64,000 nt of DNA from the NCBI GenBank assembly GCA_029706075.1, contig JAINUG010000174.1:2046296-2110295 (forward strand), written 5' to 3'. The notes below the pieces were generated by a model. That model was not told the origin of the DNA, ran no database searches, and saw only the letters and a list, made by a program, of their open reading frames with translations. Position 1 is the stretch's first letter. Each line of letters opens with the position of its first letter. Below, one piece after another: positions 13,266-25,726 of this stretch. This DNA comes from Aldrovandia affinis. Its lineage: Eukaryota; Chordata; Actinopteri; Notacanthiformes; Halosauridae. The position numbers and the translations under genes are program-made.

Positions 13266-13474
13266 ACTTTTAAAGATCACCTTGAATCACAGAGCAGCGC
13301 TAGCCCCTTTTAAAGATCACCCTGAATCACAGAGCAGCGCTAGCCCCTTTTAAAGATCACCCTGAATCAGAGAGCAGCGCTAGCCCCTTTTAAAGATCAC
13401 CCTGAATCACAGAGCAGCGCTAGCCCCTTTTAAAGATCACCCTGAATCACAGAGCAGCGCTAACCCCTTTTAAA
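13266..13474. repeat. 40-bp minisatellite, about 5.2 copies
   Basis: The landmark 'taaagatcac' recurs at 13271, 13311, 13351, 13391 and 13431, exactly every 40 bases. Each unit continues through 'agagcagcgcta' and 'gcccctttt'. Units differ by only one or two bases, so the array expanded or was homogenised recently. Confidence 0.97.
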
Positions 13475-14439
13475 TGCCCAACCGGCCCCGAGGATTAAGC
13501 CCGCTGGCTCGACGGCGTTAACTGTGTGCCTGGAACAAACCGGTCATCCGTTCACAATGATCTCTGACCGCGTCCAATTCGGAGGCCGCATTCCTGTCCG
13601 GTGCCAACATTTACAAAACAAGGGCTTAAGTGGAGGGAGAAATGGTTAATGGGGCAAGAGAGGTCGGCTTTTCGTGTGCTTCATGCGGACATCTGCAGCA
13701 TATAGGTCAATGGAGGGGAAATATCTCTAGATTGTATATGCGACCTGAATGTGCATTTAGAGGGGTTATGTAAGCCAGTGGTGGGAGTGCCACAGTAGTA
13801 AAACCCTCTTGTATTTTAGAACCGGTTTCTTTTGGTCTCAAGTGGATGGTGAGGAAACCTTTATAGCAATCTTCACATAAGCCATTTGACTGTGTGCGTT
13901 TATGTAATCCTACTCATTGAATGACATTAAAAAATTCCTTTTATCTAAAACACCCAGAAAAATCTAACAGCCATTTTAATGCCCCATCCTCCATCCATAT
14001 TAGAATCCTGTGTAAGTTATTCTATGCCTTTGTTAACTTTTAATGTGGCATTAATAATGAATTCATATAAAAGGATGAAGGACTTCACGTATACATCTTT
14101 GAGCTAAACCATTGGTGTGCAGTTATATTAGAGTTGTATTGTTATGTAATGAAAATGTCCCATATTGCCATCTGAATCATTAGGCCCACTGTAGTATGTC
14201 TCAATGACTAACACTAGACTGTGTGATATGTTTAGTCTGTTATGGGGTTTGAGCATATAAATAAAATATTACTGTATCCCCCGCAGGAAATCTCAGAACA
14301 AATGGGGAATAAATGTTTTAATCAATGAATTCTGCCACTAATACTCAGCACAGACACATGTTTCAGTAATTCTTTACTTGAAGTGGGTCTTCATTGCACC
14401 TTTATCAGCTATCCATAACCCTTATCATAAGCATACATC
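13475..14439. other. Unassigned non-coding DNA
   Basis: No element or coding signal recognised. Confidence 0.5.
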
Positions 14440-14735
14440 CAGGTAACTGCCAAGCTAAAGGAAACACCAACATAAAGTGTCGTAGTAGGGCATTGGTCCA
14501 CCACGAGTCACGGGTATGGAATTTCCAGATAATGGCATTTGTCACAGAGGAATGGTGTTGCATCCTCCAGTACAGTTCCAGACACGTAGAATCTACAATA
14601 GAATAGAGTAGAGTAGTAGAGTCTATTTCAAGGCACATTGAAGCTGTCGAAACTATTGAAGCTGGAGGCTTGTGGTGGTCCAACGCCCTATTAAGACACT
14701 TTATGTTGGTGTTTACTTAGTTTGGCAGTCACCTG
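14440..14735. mobile_element. Tc1/mariner MITE related to the element at 1377
   Basis: Long inverted ends: left 'caggtaactgccaagctaaa', right ending 'agtttggcagtcacctg'. The arms match over about 60 bases, including 'caccaacataaagtg' and its complement. A TA follows on the right (14736-14737); the left flank reads TC, probably a mutated TA. Internal pieces such as 'ttccagacacgtagaatct' match the segment next to the left end of the Tc1 at 1377, so this is a deletion or rearrangement product of that family. It has no coding capacity. Confidence 0.9.
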
Positions 14736-14745
14736 TATATATATA

Positions 14746-14781
14746 CATGTGTGTGTGTGTGTGTGGGGGGGGTGGGGGGAA
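14746..14781. repeat. (GT)n tract followed by G-runs
   Basis: About nine GT units run directly into two long G-runs. Confidence 0.85.
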
Positions 14782-17054
14782 GACCCAGGTCACCAGCAAC
14801 AAGATTAGACATTATGTCAGTATGCTTGTGTGGCTGATGGCACCTGCTGTTTTACCAGCAGTGGGTTGCACAATATAACAGACAGTGAAAAACAAAAGGG
14901 CAATTAACTTCCTCCACGATAACAAGCGCGAAACAACACAATAAAGGAGAAGCCCAGCCGGACGCCGACGCCCATCAGGAGCTGAGGTAAAGCCGCAGCG
15001 GCAAACGGGCTGCCTCGACACGTACCCACCGGTGCGGTGCCATGGGCGCAGGAATACACAACTCACAATCCCGCCATTAATCATCTACTCCTTGGCTTTG
15101 TGTAGCGACACCCGGGGGCAAGAACACACCGTATCCTTTAGCTAATTGTTTTCTTTCCTTGGAAAACTGTAATTACCAAAGTCTTCCACTCTGAAGTCAC
15201 AGAGTGATCGATGCCAGCTACATTTTAATGAGTGTGCGAGCCACTTAAATGGGTGTTTTGTAAACCTGAGCTTGTGAAGTCCCCCCCTCATAATACATCC
15301 CTATTTACATTCCCCTTCCCATCTCACACAGAAACACGGCAGACACCGGAAAACCAGCGTTTACATCATGTTTAACGGACCTAAACATGAAACGTCCTCT
15401 TCAAGGACACTGCTTACCTTGAGTAGGTGTGCTTTTTACAAGACATAAATCACACTTCAGGTTTGAGGCAAAGAAAAAAGAGGTGCTAGCAATGTTTCCT
15501 CCAGTAAATGTGGTGACATAACGCCTGCATACATATTCATGATTGAGTATACTATGGATCACAAGGTTTAATGAATGAATTCATTAATGTCGTTATTTAT
15601 TCAAAATATAATCCGCTTAGAAGGTTTGCTTTATCAGCAAGTGGGCTAACACCCACTTTATGTCATGTTAATTGGTTTCATATAAACCATGGGTTAAGTG
15701 CATTTTTTAATTCCAAAACATAGTTGAGCAATCACCAGAATGAATTCTAAAAATATGTTTGCCTGGGAAAAGTAACACCTAGCTGGACAGAGGCTGAGAT
15801 ATTGGGAGACCAGTTATACAAATGGTGAAAAAACACTTACATGAATATTACAATTTCTCTATTTCAATGTATTTTTAATATCAGCCTCTGACATTTTTTG
15901 ATATTTTTGCCATTGTTTAAAAACTGCATCCACAACATCCACATTATCCCCTAAGCAGTGCCCTTATTTCCCTATAAACTACAAATTTTTGTAATATCAG
16001 CACAAGAGATAACTGCATCAATGTTAAAAGATTCTCACTCCTTATGTGAAAATTACACTAAATCTGTACCCTGTAAGTGAGGAAAAAGCTTGTAAGATAT
16101 GCATATAGCTTGTACAAAGATCTGTAAATCAACTGTAAGACAATAATTTTGTCTCAACTGTCCTACATAGAGTTGACTAAGAAAATCACACTTGCAAATT
16201 TGACGGTCCCAAAATAAACATATTCCATAAAGGAACCTGAGGAAAAACATTCAGTTATATTTCACAATCCCTGTGCATGGCCTTGTGTCTTGTGCATATG
16301 CATGCACGACAATTCAAACCAGACACACAGTGCAGACAGAAGTGTTGACAGACAGGTATACACTGGGACTCTCGTTCATGGAAGGTGATGGTGCTGGTTT
16401 TCCAGTGCTGGTTTCTCTGATGGCCAGTGCTTGTGGACCCTTCACTCGACTCTCAGGTGAGCTGTGGCCTTCACATGGTAAAACAAAGTGAATTGAAATG
16501 AACGCATTTGCTTGAGTAGTAACGCAGGGCAATTCCACGCTTTTGAAACATCTCCTCATCTTAATATTTCAAGAATATATTTTTCCAAGTACATACTGTA
16601 TATATTCCAAGTCAGTTTAATGGTTTCATCACTTTTTATGCTTGGCCACAAGGCTGAGTTTGTTAAAGTTTGTTAAAGCTTCCCCTCAAATACGGACTGT
16701 AAGGACATTCTGCTCCAACTATCAAATGCAAATAATGTAAGACATGACATTTTCATTTCCTGTTTGTACCCTCCAGAATCGCTGGAGGCCTTCACTGAAG
16801 GGCTGTTTGTTGCCTCTCCAAATAAAAGAAGTGCAGATAAACTCAAATCTTTAGAATAGCTCTAACCTGAGGCTTATTTAGGGAAGCCTAAAGATATTAC
16901 AAAACAGCTGTAAATAAATCAGATACACTCTGTGTGTATTTAAGCATTTCAGTGCATTTGAAGTTTATGCCTGCATGAGTAGACAATTGAAAATATGTTG
17001 ATACATCCTGGCCAAATATCACCTTTTACACTTTTCCATAACACATGCAACACA
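14782..17054. other. Unassigned non-coding DNA
   Basis: Moderately GC-rich around 14900-15100, then AT-rich. No repeat family or exon recognised. Confidence 0.45.
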
Positions 17055-17081
17055 CCACACACACACACACACACACACACA
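17055..17081. repeat. (CA)n microsatellite
   Basis: Uninterrupted CA run of about 13 units. Confidence 0.95.
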
Positions 17082-17751
17082 TGCACACATAAAATGCTAT
17101 TGGTGGCCCTGCTAAAATATCTCAGCCAAAACACGTGAATGAAATATCCTGTTTGAGACTTGGCATATTTTGGATACATTCCATAGCCTGAAGTGTCACT
17201 GGACAGGTTTTATAGCAGCCGTGGGCAAAGTGAGCACCTGCCTAAATATTATTTTAGTGCCTGAACTGTACCAAGACATTAGCACCATGGCAACTGTCCC
17301 TGGCACCCAGGTCTGTTCCTGTAAAAAACGACTCCCACAGTGGCAGATGGTGCCCAGTTTGAGAGCCGCACGCCTGGTCTTTTCCTGGAGCCTCATGCCT
17401 TGTCAGATCTGCTGCCAAGGGCTACAAATGAACCAAATGTCACCCTCAGCTCAAGGTGCTTAATTTGAATTTAGGGAAGGGGTGCTTGAAACATGCTTTC
17501 ATTTCTCCAGCTGGAAGATGTTGCAAGTGCATTGCGGCATGTGTTTACCGAAGCAAACACTCTACTGCCTGGATTTAAAAGAAATCATGTCTTTTCAAGT
17601 TTCACAGCATTTCACAATTTAATTTAATTGGAAGGCCAGGTTCTGATCATGACTGCAAGACGCCGTAAAGAACATAAGTGATTTGTGTATGATTTATGAA
17701 TACAGTTTTACTGTATTCATATTAATCTGATCGTTTAATTGTATAAGTATC
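17082..17751. other. Unassigned non-coding DNA
   Basis: No element recognised. The open frame at 17170-17463 has no recognised domain. Confidence 0.45.
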
Positions 17752-17917
17752 AATTTGCCTGGCATACTCCTTCATCCAGGGTGACTTAGATAACAAATAT
17801 AATGATCTGTTTGTACAGCTGAATATTTATTGAGGGAATTTATTGAGGATACAATGACCCCACCCCAGTGAATCACAGTGCATTATAAGCCCAGGTCACA
17901 GCCACTACCCCACAGTG
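17752..17917 (-). mobile_element. tRNA-derived SINE, family A, old copy
   Basis: Read on the minus strand it begins 'gggtggcactgtggggtagt', continues with 'aaatattcagctgtacaaac', and ends 'taagtcaccctggatgaagg', a diverged form of the family tail. Many substitutions mark it as older than the copy at 21478. Confidence 0.65.
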
Positions 17918-18314
17918 CCACCCGTGGATGTTGAGGGGGGGAGGCTTGCTAGTTCCCTCTGAGCGGGCGGCACTCACCCCTCCTATTTTTTGGGCCTATC
18001 CTCATGCTTTTCCCGTAACCTGCCGACTGCCAACATTAACATCCTACTCTGGCTGACCCCAGTCTGTCACCTGGGTCCCCAGGGGAGAGGGGGGAATGGG
18101 CATGGCGGTCTTAAAATCGACTTCCAGGAAGATTTTATTACTCAACATTACTTTTTCTGTTTAGTAAGCCAGCTGCCTTCACTCACCTTGTGAAATGAAT
18201 CATCCCACACGCATAAAGTTATGTGTACAGCTGGAATTTTACAGAGGCAAGGTTACTTCCTCAAAAGTAAACCAGCATCCCTTTATACTGTGCATGCACT
18301 GCTTATTTTCTTAG

Positions 18315-18520
18315 CATAGGCCCTTATGCAGAGTGACTTGCCTAGGTCTCATATTATCCATCCATATATTGCATAAAAGAGTCATTTCCTGATGCGTTTC
18401 AAGTTAGAACTTTGTATGGTGTACACTGTTATCACCCAACCCAGGATTTGAACTTGTAAACTCACGGATACAAGCCCACTTTCTGAAGCCTTGCGAACTC
18501 ATGGCACTGTTGTGTATTGC
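18315..18520 (-). mobile_element. tRNA-derived SINE, family A-like, old copy
   Basis: On the minus strand the head reads 'gtgggcttgtatccgtgag' followed by a B-box-like 'agttcaaatcctgg'. The end reads 'gcaagtcactctgcataagg', a diverged LINE-like tail. The middle does not align well. Confidence 0.55.
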
Positions 18521-21097
18521 CAATTATATCAGTAGTGCAAGGCTGTAACTGTGTTCTTTTACAGAAAAAATTTACAAAAAGCACTCATCAGTGCTCATTG
18601 GATCAGTATGAAAGTGACAGCTGATGCACAATATTCAGAGGTGAATGTGGAGGGTTTTACACTTCGGTTGACCAAGCCGTAGTTATGGCACGTCTAGTCA
18701 TAAGGGTTAAACATCAAACGTTCTAAGAGAACTGCAGCCCATGGTTTGGAACTCTCGGCTCCTATTGTTGCACATGCCAAAACAGAGACTGTGAAAAGAA
18801 AAGCCCTAGCAAAAACAGTGTCAGGAAAATGTACACCACAAACCGGCGAAACTGTAGTAAAATCACTGGCTGCTAAACAGCCTTTCGATGAAGAGGAGAG
18901 GATGGTTTCCCGTGGTGTTTTTCAGTGCTGCATGTTGTCCGCTAATCTGAGTGCCGATTGAGTCGCGGGACAAGTGCAGTGCGTTTAATTTTAGCCCGGC
19001 TGCCTTTATACCTCCGAAAATGAAGAACTGCGTCATGTGACCGTTTCTGTAATTTGGCTTTCCCACCCCGCCCAGGCCGCAGCTGAACGCCTCGGTCCTT
19101 TGAGGTAACCTTGCTAACCACGACTTCCCCTATCCAAGATGGTAAAGGAGCAAACCATCGAAATGTGCTCACCCTAACACAAGGGCGATGCCCAGTTCCT
19201 GTGCAATGTTTTTCTCATTTTGACTCTCTTAAAAAAAAAAAAAAGGGCAGGTGACTGCAATAATGAAAGAGCGCCCATTTGCTCAGCAAAAACTATTTCA
19301 CGATGCTGTGAACGAGTCTATTTTACCCCACTATTTACACCCTAGCTCACGAAAAAGAGCAGAGGCACTTACTTTTGATGTGAACTGCTTACATTATTCC
19401 TTTCCTCTCTACACTGTTGTGCAAGCCCGTTTTGAGCCCCTGTCTTATTCACACCCACACACACCCGCTACCCCCCACCAAAAAAGGCTTGCCATAAACA
19501 CACCATGGACCTGTGGGTGGTATTGTTTTTCCTCTTTTAACATCCACCTCACCAATCCATGTGATGAACACAAAGCAGAGAGATACAACAAACATAACTT
19601 AAATTATCACTGGGCTTACCAGAGTGGAAAATATGTTGTGAAATCCTTCACCAGAGACATTAAAAATCTAAACAACACTTATTTTACACTGCGGTGTCTT
19701 TAGAGGGACAATAACATCAAATTGGTATTAAAGGGCATGTATGTAGTAATGGGAGAGTGATTTATTGATTGAATTAAGTAGAGAGAATGGACCTACATGT
19801 AATAATGACAGTGATAAAAAGCATAAAATGGGTGGAGCTATCATTTGCCATAAATAACACACTGTTTTATGATTGAACAAATCATAGTGTTTTGCTGTGG
19901 ATATATTTTTTATTTAGACAAACTTTTGATCGCCCCATGGCTTTAAAAGTGGCGGCACACGGAACACAGACATAGAATGAGGGGGTATCGTTGGCGGTGG
20001 GAGGTGGGGGGTATTGGGGGGACAGTTGGGGAAAGTCGAATGTTTGAACTGTGAGTTATAGATGCTATAGATGCAGAAGGCAAAAATCTCACATGATTAT
20101 TTTTGATCGGGGGCACAGATAAGCTTGCAGGTCATTGAGTCTTACTTCCTGTGTTTTTTCCTGGGTGAGGCGTAGGTGTGAAGCAAGGCTAGCCAAGGTT
20201 AACGTTTGTGGGTGGGCCTCCATCCAGGTTCCCCGTTAATGCGGCAGCAGTAACTAATTGAATACATGTGGCTTATTTGTGTCATGGAATATTACAGGCT
20301 ATGCTCCACATATATTAATCTGCAGAAGCGATATAATAATACATATACACATAACTATATTCCCTATATATTATTATCTTAAGTTATGTATATTAAGTGT
20401 GCCGCTTGTTTCACTCAATATGAATACATGATATATTTCTTGCTCAGACTGTTAGCATACACTGTAATTCTTGGTGCTGTATGGTTCAGACAACTGGCAA
20501 TGAGATTTTTGAATTGTTTAGCAAGCTGATACATTGTGCAAATCAAACAATAAAGTAGTGGAATATATGGCAAACATTTTGATGGGGAAACTTTGCATTA
20601 TCCATGTATAATTACATCATATTTTAAAATGCAGATAGCAGTGTATATTTTGAGTATATTTTCTAGAAATGCATTGTTTTAGTGCAGGTTTTAAGAATTC
20701 TACACCCTTCCCAAAACACAGTCCTAATTAAGATGCAGTATGCTCTCCATGGTTACTATCAGGCAAATCTCCCTTATATTAAAGAGTAATTGCATGTTGC
20801 ATAAATGTGCTCATACGCAAGCATACTGCAGGCAACATAAAAATAGATACGACTGACCCTGGTAGTCGTACGTTACTTTGAGCCAAAGTAAATGCAAATG
20901 ACATCTAATGGCTCTGTAAATAAGATTTTCCCAGGACTGAGTTGTAAAAAAAAAAAAAAAAACAAGACTTGCTTGTGCTGTGCAGTCATACAGAGACAAA
21001 TAAAATAAATGGGAACAGGGGTAATGCACAGTCAAGAGAAAGGTGTGAGAGTTAAGCCCGCACTACTCTTATCTAAGTATCTAAGTAAGTATGGGCC
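18521..21097. other. Unassigned DNA with a G-rich block
   Basis: A poly-A run lies near 19230-19243. At 19981-20032 several G-runs of three to six are spaced by four to six bases, another possible G-quadruplex. The 150-codon frame at 19251-19703 shows no domain I recognise. Confidence 0.45.
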
Positions 21098-21310
21098 CCT
21101 GTGTGGCGCACTGTTTGTGTGTAGCAAGTGTGTGTAGTGTATTGATGCATCCTAAGCCCCGGATCGACCACCAGGCAGTACTGTGTAGTGATCCGTGATT
21201 GGCCGTAGGATTTCCCAGGGAGGGAGGGTCTCAGGTGACAGTTTGCCCCATGGCTCAATAACGGCTCCTCTGGATTAGCTTTGCTAGCTGCATCAGCTGC
21301 TTAGGGGCTT
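21098..21310 (+). mobile_element. Possible SINE related to family C
   Basis: The start 'cctgtgtggcgcactg' resembles an A-box region and 'ccggatcgacca' a B-box, about 55 bases apart. The body 'tgattggccgtagg' then 'cccagggagggaggg' parallels the 'ggcaattggctgtcc' and 'cccagggagtgggg' body of the family C copy at 28575-28954. The relationship is by eye only. Confidence 0.4.
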
Positions 21311-21477
21311 GTAATGCTTTATTTTTATGGTTTAAAATAAAACAAGTGACGTAGTGCTTATGAAGTCTTAAAGCAATATTTATGTTGGACCCTTTGAGGA
21401 AGCATACCACAGATAAAATAGTAACAAATAATTATACTAAAGGCAATAATAATCACACCGACTCACACGATCACGTT

Positions 21478-21687
21478 TCGCAGACACTTTTATCTGGAGC
21501 GACTTATGCAGCTTAGCTGCATGTTTCACATACAATCCATTTATAGCGCTGGATATTTTACTGAAACAATTGGGGTTAAGTACAGTACCTTGCCCAAGGG
21601 TACAACTGCAGTGCCCCTCCTGGGAATCAAACGTGAGTTACCAATCAAAGTTCAGTTCCCTAACAATTATACTACACTGCTGCCCCA
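21478..21687 (-). mobile_element. tRNA-derived SINE, family A, near full length
   Basis: On the minus strand: head 'ggggcagcagtgtagtataa', B-box 'gtttgattccc', then 'gtacccttgggcaaggtact' and 'aaatatccagcgctataaat', and tail 'taagtcgctccagataaaag'. Head, body and tail are all present, so this is the best family reference in the window. Confidence 0.88.
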
Positions 21688-21729
21688 ATCTCAAGAAAGA
21701 AGAGCTGTAGAATGGACAATAAGTCAAGC

Positions 21730-21876
21730 CGAGAGAGAGAATGAGAGAGAGAGAGAGAGGGAGAGAGGGAGAGAGAGGAAAGAGATAGATAGATAGATAG
21801 AAAGAGAGAAAGAGAGAGGGAGAGAGAGAGGAGAGAGGAAAGAGATAGATAGATAGATAGAGAGAAAGAGAGAGAG
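21730..21876. repeat. Compound (GA)n / (GATA)n tract with 60-bp duplication
   Basis: GA runs alternate with 'gatagatagatagata'. The unit beginning 'ggaaagagatagatag' appears twice, 60 bases apart, so a compound block has itself been duplicated. Confidence 0.9.
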
Positions 21877-21879
21877 TCT

Positions 21880-22931
21880 TGACTTTTCCTTCCTGCAGCT
21901 CTGAGCTACGAAACCAGTGGACTGGCGTGTGGCCACGCCTGCTTGCGTGCGACTGCAGTGATCAACATCTGTGGCATCGGGCCACTGACTTCAGCGGACG
22001 GCTCGACGTGCTAAGCACGACACGCCATTTTCCCCCTCAACTGGCACGGGGCGGGGCGCAGGGGTGTGGAGGTCTGTCTCACTACGCGCCCAAGGATAAG
22101 TACAGGGCACGAGGGGACAAGGGGGCCGGACTGTAGTCTCCCTCCCGTGCATCACGACGGCTTCTGCGGCGCTCTTTTCCGTTGCACCACAGAGGAGTCT
22201 CACAGTAGTAAAACAAAAAAACAAAAACAAAATGTTCTTGCTCAGGGAAAAAAAAAAAAAAAACCCCGCCAGAAGAAACCGCAGTGATGACATCAGTCAG
22301 CAGAGCTGGTTTGTTTGACACGCAAGAGCGCTATCAGAGAGGAACTCCACACGCGGCCACGTGGCTGTCACTGCAGTGGGGAGCACTCTGAAGCACACAA
22401 AGTAAGCAAAAAGACAAAAGGAGCATTGATTACATACATGATTTTTGTCGATCAGGTGACTAGAAAAATCAGGGCCAAATACCCACAGTGTTGATATTTA
22501 CGGTGAGGTATGTGCCCCCCTTATCTTTACAAAGGGCTTTAAATTCCAGTCTGAAGGCCCATGGTTCACATTGCAACATCTCCCCATGATCACATCACGT
22601 GCAGTTCAACTCTCTCCTCTTCAAACGGCAGAGGTGGAAAATCACTCTGCATTGGATTTTATTGTCTTTCCAAAGTTAAGTTGTTTTTTAGTATTCATTT
22701 TCCTGTTTGTGGAGGAGTCAATTGGCCCTCACAAGTAGGTCTATGCCAAATATGCATAGTAAATATTAAAATTGCTCTGTGTATGTGTGTGTGTATGTGT
22801 GTATTTGGGGGGCTAGTAATGTAATGTAAAGTAATGGCACACATGATCACAAAAGATGAGACAAATTTCATTCAAACTTAGAATTGATTTATTTTTCGCT
22901 TTCTTTAGGATTCAATAATAACACATCTGAA
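21880..22931. other. Unassigned DNA, CpG-rich at 21900-22200
   Basis: 21900-22200 is rich in CG dinucleotides and open in several frames on both strands, without a recognised domain. A poly-A run lies near 22249-22263. The rest is unassigned. Confidence 0.45.
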
Positions 22932-23156
22932 AGCCATTCTTTATGACAGTGGTTCCCAACCCTTTCTTGTGAACCCCCAGACAGTCCACGTATTTGTTCA
23001 GTTCCAGCACCAGCACACCCGATTCAGATTGTTAATGCTAATTCAGTAGTTAACTAGTTGATCCGGTGCACTGGTGGTGGACCGTCTGGGCGTTTGCAAG
23101 GAGAGGGTTGGGAACCACTGTCATAAAGAATGGCTGGAGAAGGTTGGAAACCACTG
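22932..23156. mobile_element. hAT-like palindromic MITE
   Basis: The core termini are 'cagtggttcccaaccct' at 22947 and its exact complement ending at 23120, typical of hAT ends. The inverted match continues outward for 15 more bases ('agccattctttatga' at 22932 and its complement ending at 23135), so the flanks are inverted copies and not the direct 8-bp duplication expected of hAT. A second, diverged terminus 'ggttggaaaccactg' follows at 23142-23156. No coding capacity. Family is inferred from the terminal sequence only. Confidence 0.75.
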
Positions 23157-25073
23157 CTATATGGCAACAACTCCACAGACTTCCAGAGAAAAAGGAAAAA
23201 AATGTAATATTATAAGACATTAATGCACAGTAAGAATGGACAAAGACTCAATAAATAAACTTCCACTGATTTAAACTGATTTAATACAACACAAATATTA
23301 CCTGTGCCAACAGCAAGCACAAAGGATGGAATGAGGGATTGAAAAAAACAAAACAAAAACAATCTCATATCCTTTTCAAAACTGAAATTGTCATGGCTAA
23401 CCACGGTAACGGCTGAACTGGATTTACCGTCACCACCTTGATCCGTCTTCCCGCATTTGTGCTTTGCTCTTAGCCAGTGGATTTAGTTGCCTGGTTTCTG
23501 TGTACCCGACTTTGTGTTCCCTCGCAAACAATAACAACAACTTTGCGTGTGTCTCCCAGCGCGCCATAGCACATTTGTGGGAAAACAGCTCAGGTGCCAA
23601 GCCTCCTTCAACAGGAACGTTACATAAGGTTTTGACCGCGAGGCAGGGGGGCGAACAACGGGTTTGCCTCACTGAATTTGGCGCAAAAGCCCCAGAGCCA
23701 CTGAACACTCCTAACGAACTGCAGCTTCCCGACAGCAGCAGGGGAAGCCTGACGTCACACAGGCGTGACTCCTCTGCCAGCACCGGGGGACGCAGAACGG
23801 AAGACCTCCAGTTCAGGTTCTCAGCACGAGCAGCGTTGCAGCGCTTTGACTCGGAAAGCAGTTTAAAAAAGTTCACTGCGAGTTAAGGATACATCAAACA
23901 GATTCTCCCAACTGAGACGACTGGGAGATGTAATTCCATGGATCGCTTTCAGGACATCTTTGTGAAGCACTTTGCGCCCAATACTTGAAAGATTCTATAC
24001 AAATACAGTTTACTAGAACTATTTTTCCTTTTTTTATTATTCGCATTTTATCTATCCGTCTTTGAGGAAAAACATCATGCAGATTAGATTGCGCAAATTG
24101 TTTCAGTATATGGGGACAACTCCATGCAGTGTGGCGACACACTGAAGGTTTAGCTCTCCAAACATGGACATGCTGACTGTTTGCCATATTAAAGTTATGT
24201 ACGCTTTCAGGAACTACATGCAGTCTGATCGCCAAGACATATGTAAATACTGGTGCCGAGGGGTGATCTTGTGCACTGCATTGCTGAAAAAAGGGTTTTC
24301 AGTTTGCCATGGCAAGGGGAATTGCAAGCAGAGAAATGTAGCAAAATACAAATTTAACAACATCGCTAATTGAAGGCCGATTTAAAATGACTGAACAGTA
24401 TAATTTGGTAATATTATTCAAGTGAAAATGTGCCACAAATCATTTCCACTGAAATCGGGAGGGCCCAAGTGATGCATTACAATTGCAAAATTCGTCAAAT
24501 AAATCTGTCACACATGCCATCTATTCTCCCTGAGCATTCACAAGAAAACATTTACAACAGCTTAAAACAAAGTACCAGTCATTTATTACAATAAAAAAAT
24601 CTCTTTAACCCAACAGTCTAATTAGACTTTCCCAATAACAGAAGCTTCTGCTCTTAAATGAGAAAGAAAAACAGTTTAACGCTGCATTGTCACTGAAATA
24701 CTACAGTCATTTTCAACTCAAACCCTACACAGAGCACTGTGACAAGGATGAATTGTACTTATCTCCAAGACATTCAAGGGCCCAACTTTGGCCAACCAAC
24801 ATGTGCGCATTGCGAGTAGAGGCATGTGTGCCACCAGGAACAAAGAAGAACAGATTGGCTATGCTGTTTCAACTCCAACCATCCCTGTAAAAAGTTGCCC
24901 AGATAATGAGTCCAGATAATATCCTTAATTATGTCACAGGCCAATATCTTTTGCGATCAGGGAGTTATACAAGGCTAAAGAGTTCAAGCCAAGTTTATAG
25001 CTGTTGACAAAAAAAAAAAAAAAAATATATATACTGTATATATTCACACATACAGTGCATACATATATACATA
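23157..25073. other. Unassigned DNA, GC-richer at 23440-23890
   Basis: The GC-richer block carries overlapping frames of about 140 codons on opposite strands (23464-23886 and 23430-23876), with no recognised domain in either. 23900-25073 is AT-rich. Confidence 0.45.
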
Positions 25074-25505
25074 CACTCAGTGGCCACTTTATTAGGTACA
25101 CCTTTCTACTACTGGGTAGGACCCCCCTTTGCCCCCACAACAGCCTATTTCTTTGTGGCATGGATTCAACAAGGTGCTGGAAACATGCTGGTCCATGTTG
25201 ACATGATAGCATCACACAGTTGCTGCAGATTTGTCGGCTGCACATTCATGTTGCAAATCTCCCATTCCACCACATCCCAAAGGCGCTCTATTGGACTGAG
25301 ATCTGGTGACTGTGGAGGCCATTGGAATACACTGAACTCATTGTCATGTTCGCGGAACCAGCTTGAGATGACATGTGCTTTGTGTCATGGTGCATAATCC
25401 TGCTGGAAGTAGCCATTATAAGATGGGTAGACTGTGGCCATAAAGGGATGCACATGGTCAGCAACAAGACTCAGGTAGGCAGTGACATTGCTCAATTGGT
25501 ATTAA

Positions 25506-25726
25506 CCCATTAAGACCTGGAGTGACGTTTTGGTCGCTTCGATTTTGCGATTAATGAAATGCGCTGTGATTCGCTGAAATAGACGTGGGGGAAATGAAGT
25601 GCACGTTGGTGTCTGCTTTTTTTTTAGAAATTTTTTCCAGAAAACCCTCAGGTTTTAAGAGGTTGTGTAGAATAATTGCTTAGGTTTTAATAGGAGTTTT
25701 TAGCAGGCGTTTTAGGTCTAAATGGG
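25506..25726. mobile_element. piggyBac-type MITE nested in the Tc1 element
   Basis: The 221-bp insert begins 'cccattaagacct' and ends with the complement-like 'aggtctaaatggg', giving 12 of 13 matching terminal bases. TTAA sits directly outside each end (25502-25505 and 25727-25730). TTAA duplication with ends starting CCC is the signature of piggyBac. Removing the insert and one TTAA restores an uninterrupted 'ggtattaaggggcc' in the host Tc1. No coding capacity; the insertion is younger than the Tc1 copy around it. Confidence 0.9.

Noticed and set aside
12875-13267. 130-codon minus-strand frame
   Set aside because: GC-rich composition and runs into the minisatellite; no similarity recognised.
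13266-13474. Regular repeats that could suggest a CRISPR array
   Set aside because: Units are contiguous 40-bp tandem copies without variable spacers, in an animal genome. It is a minisatellite.
21724-21936. Ser/Leu-rich 70-codon frame
   Set aside because: Translation of the GA repeat on the minus strand.
23430-23886. 140- and 148-codon frames on opposite strands
   Set aside because: Antisense open frames of similar length in a GC-richer patch, no domain, no splice or promoter context.
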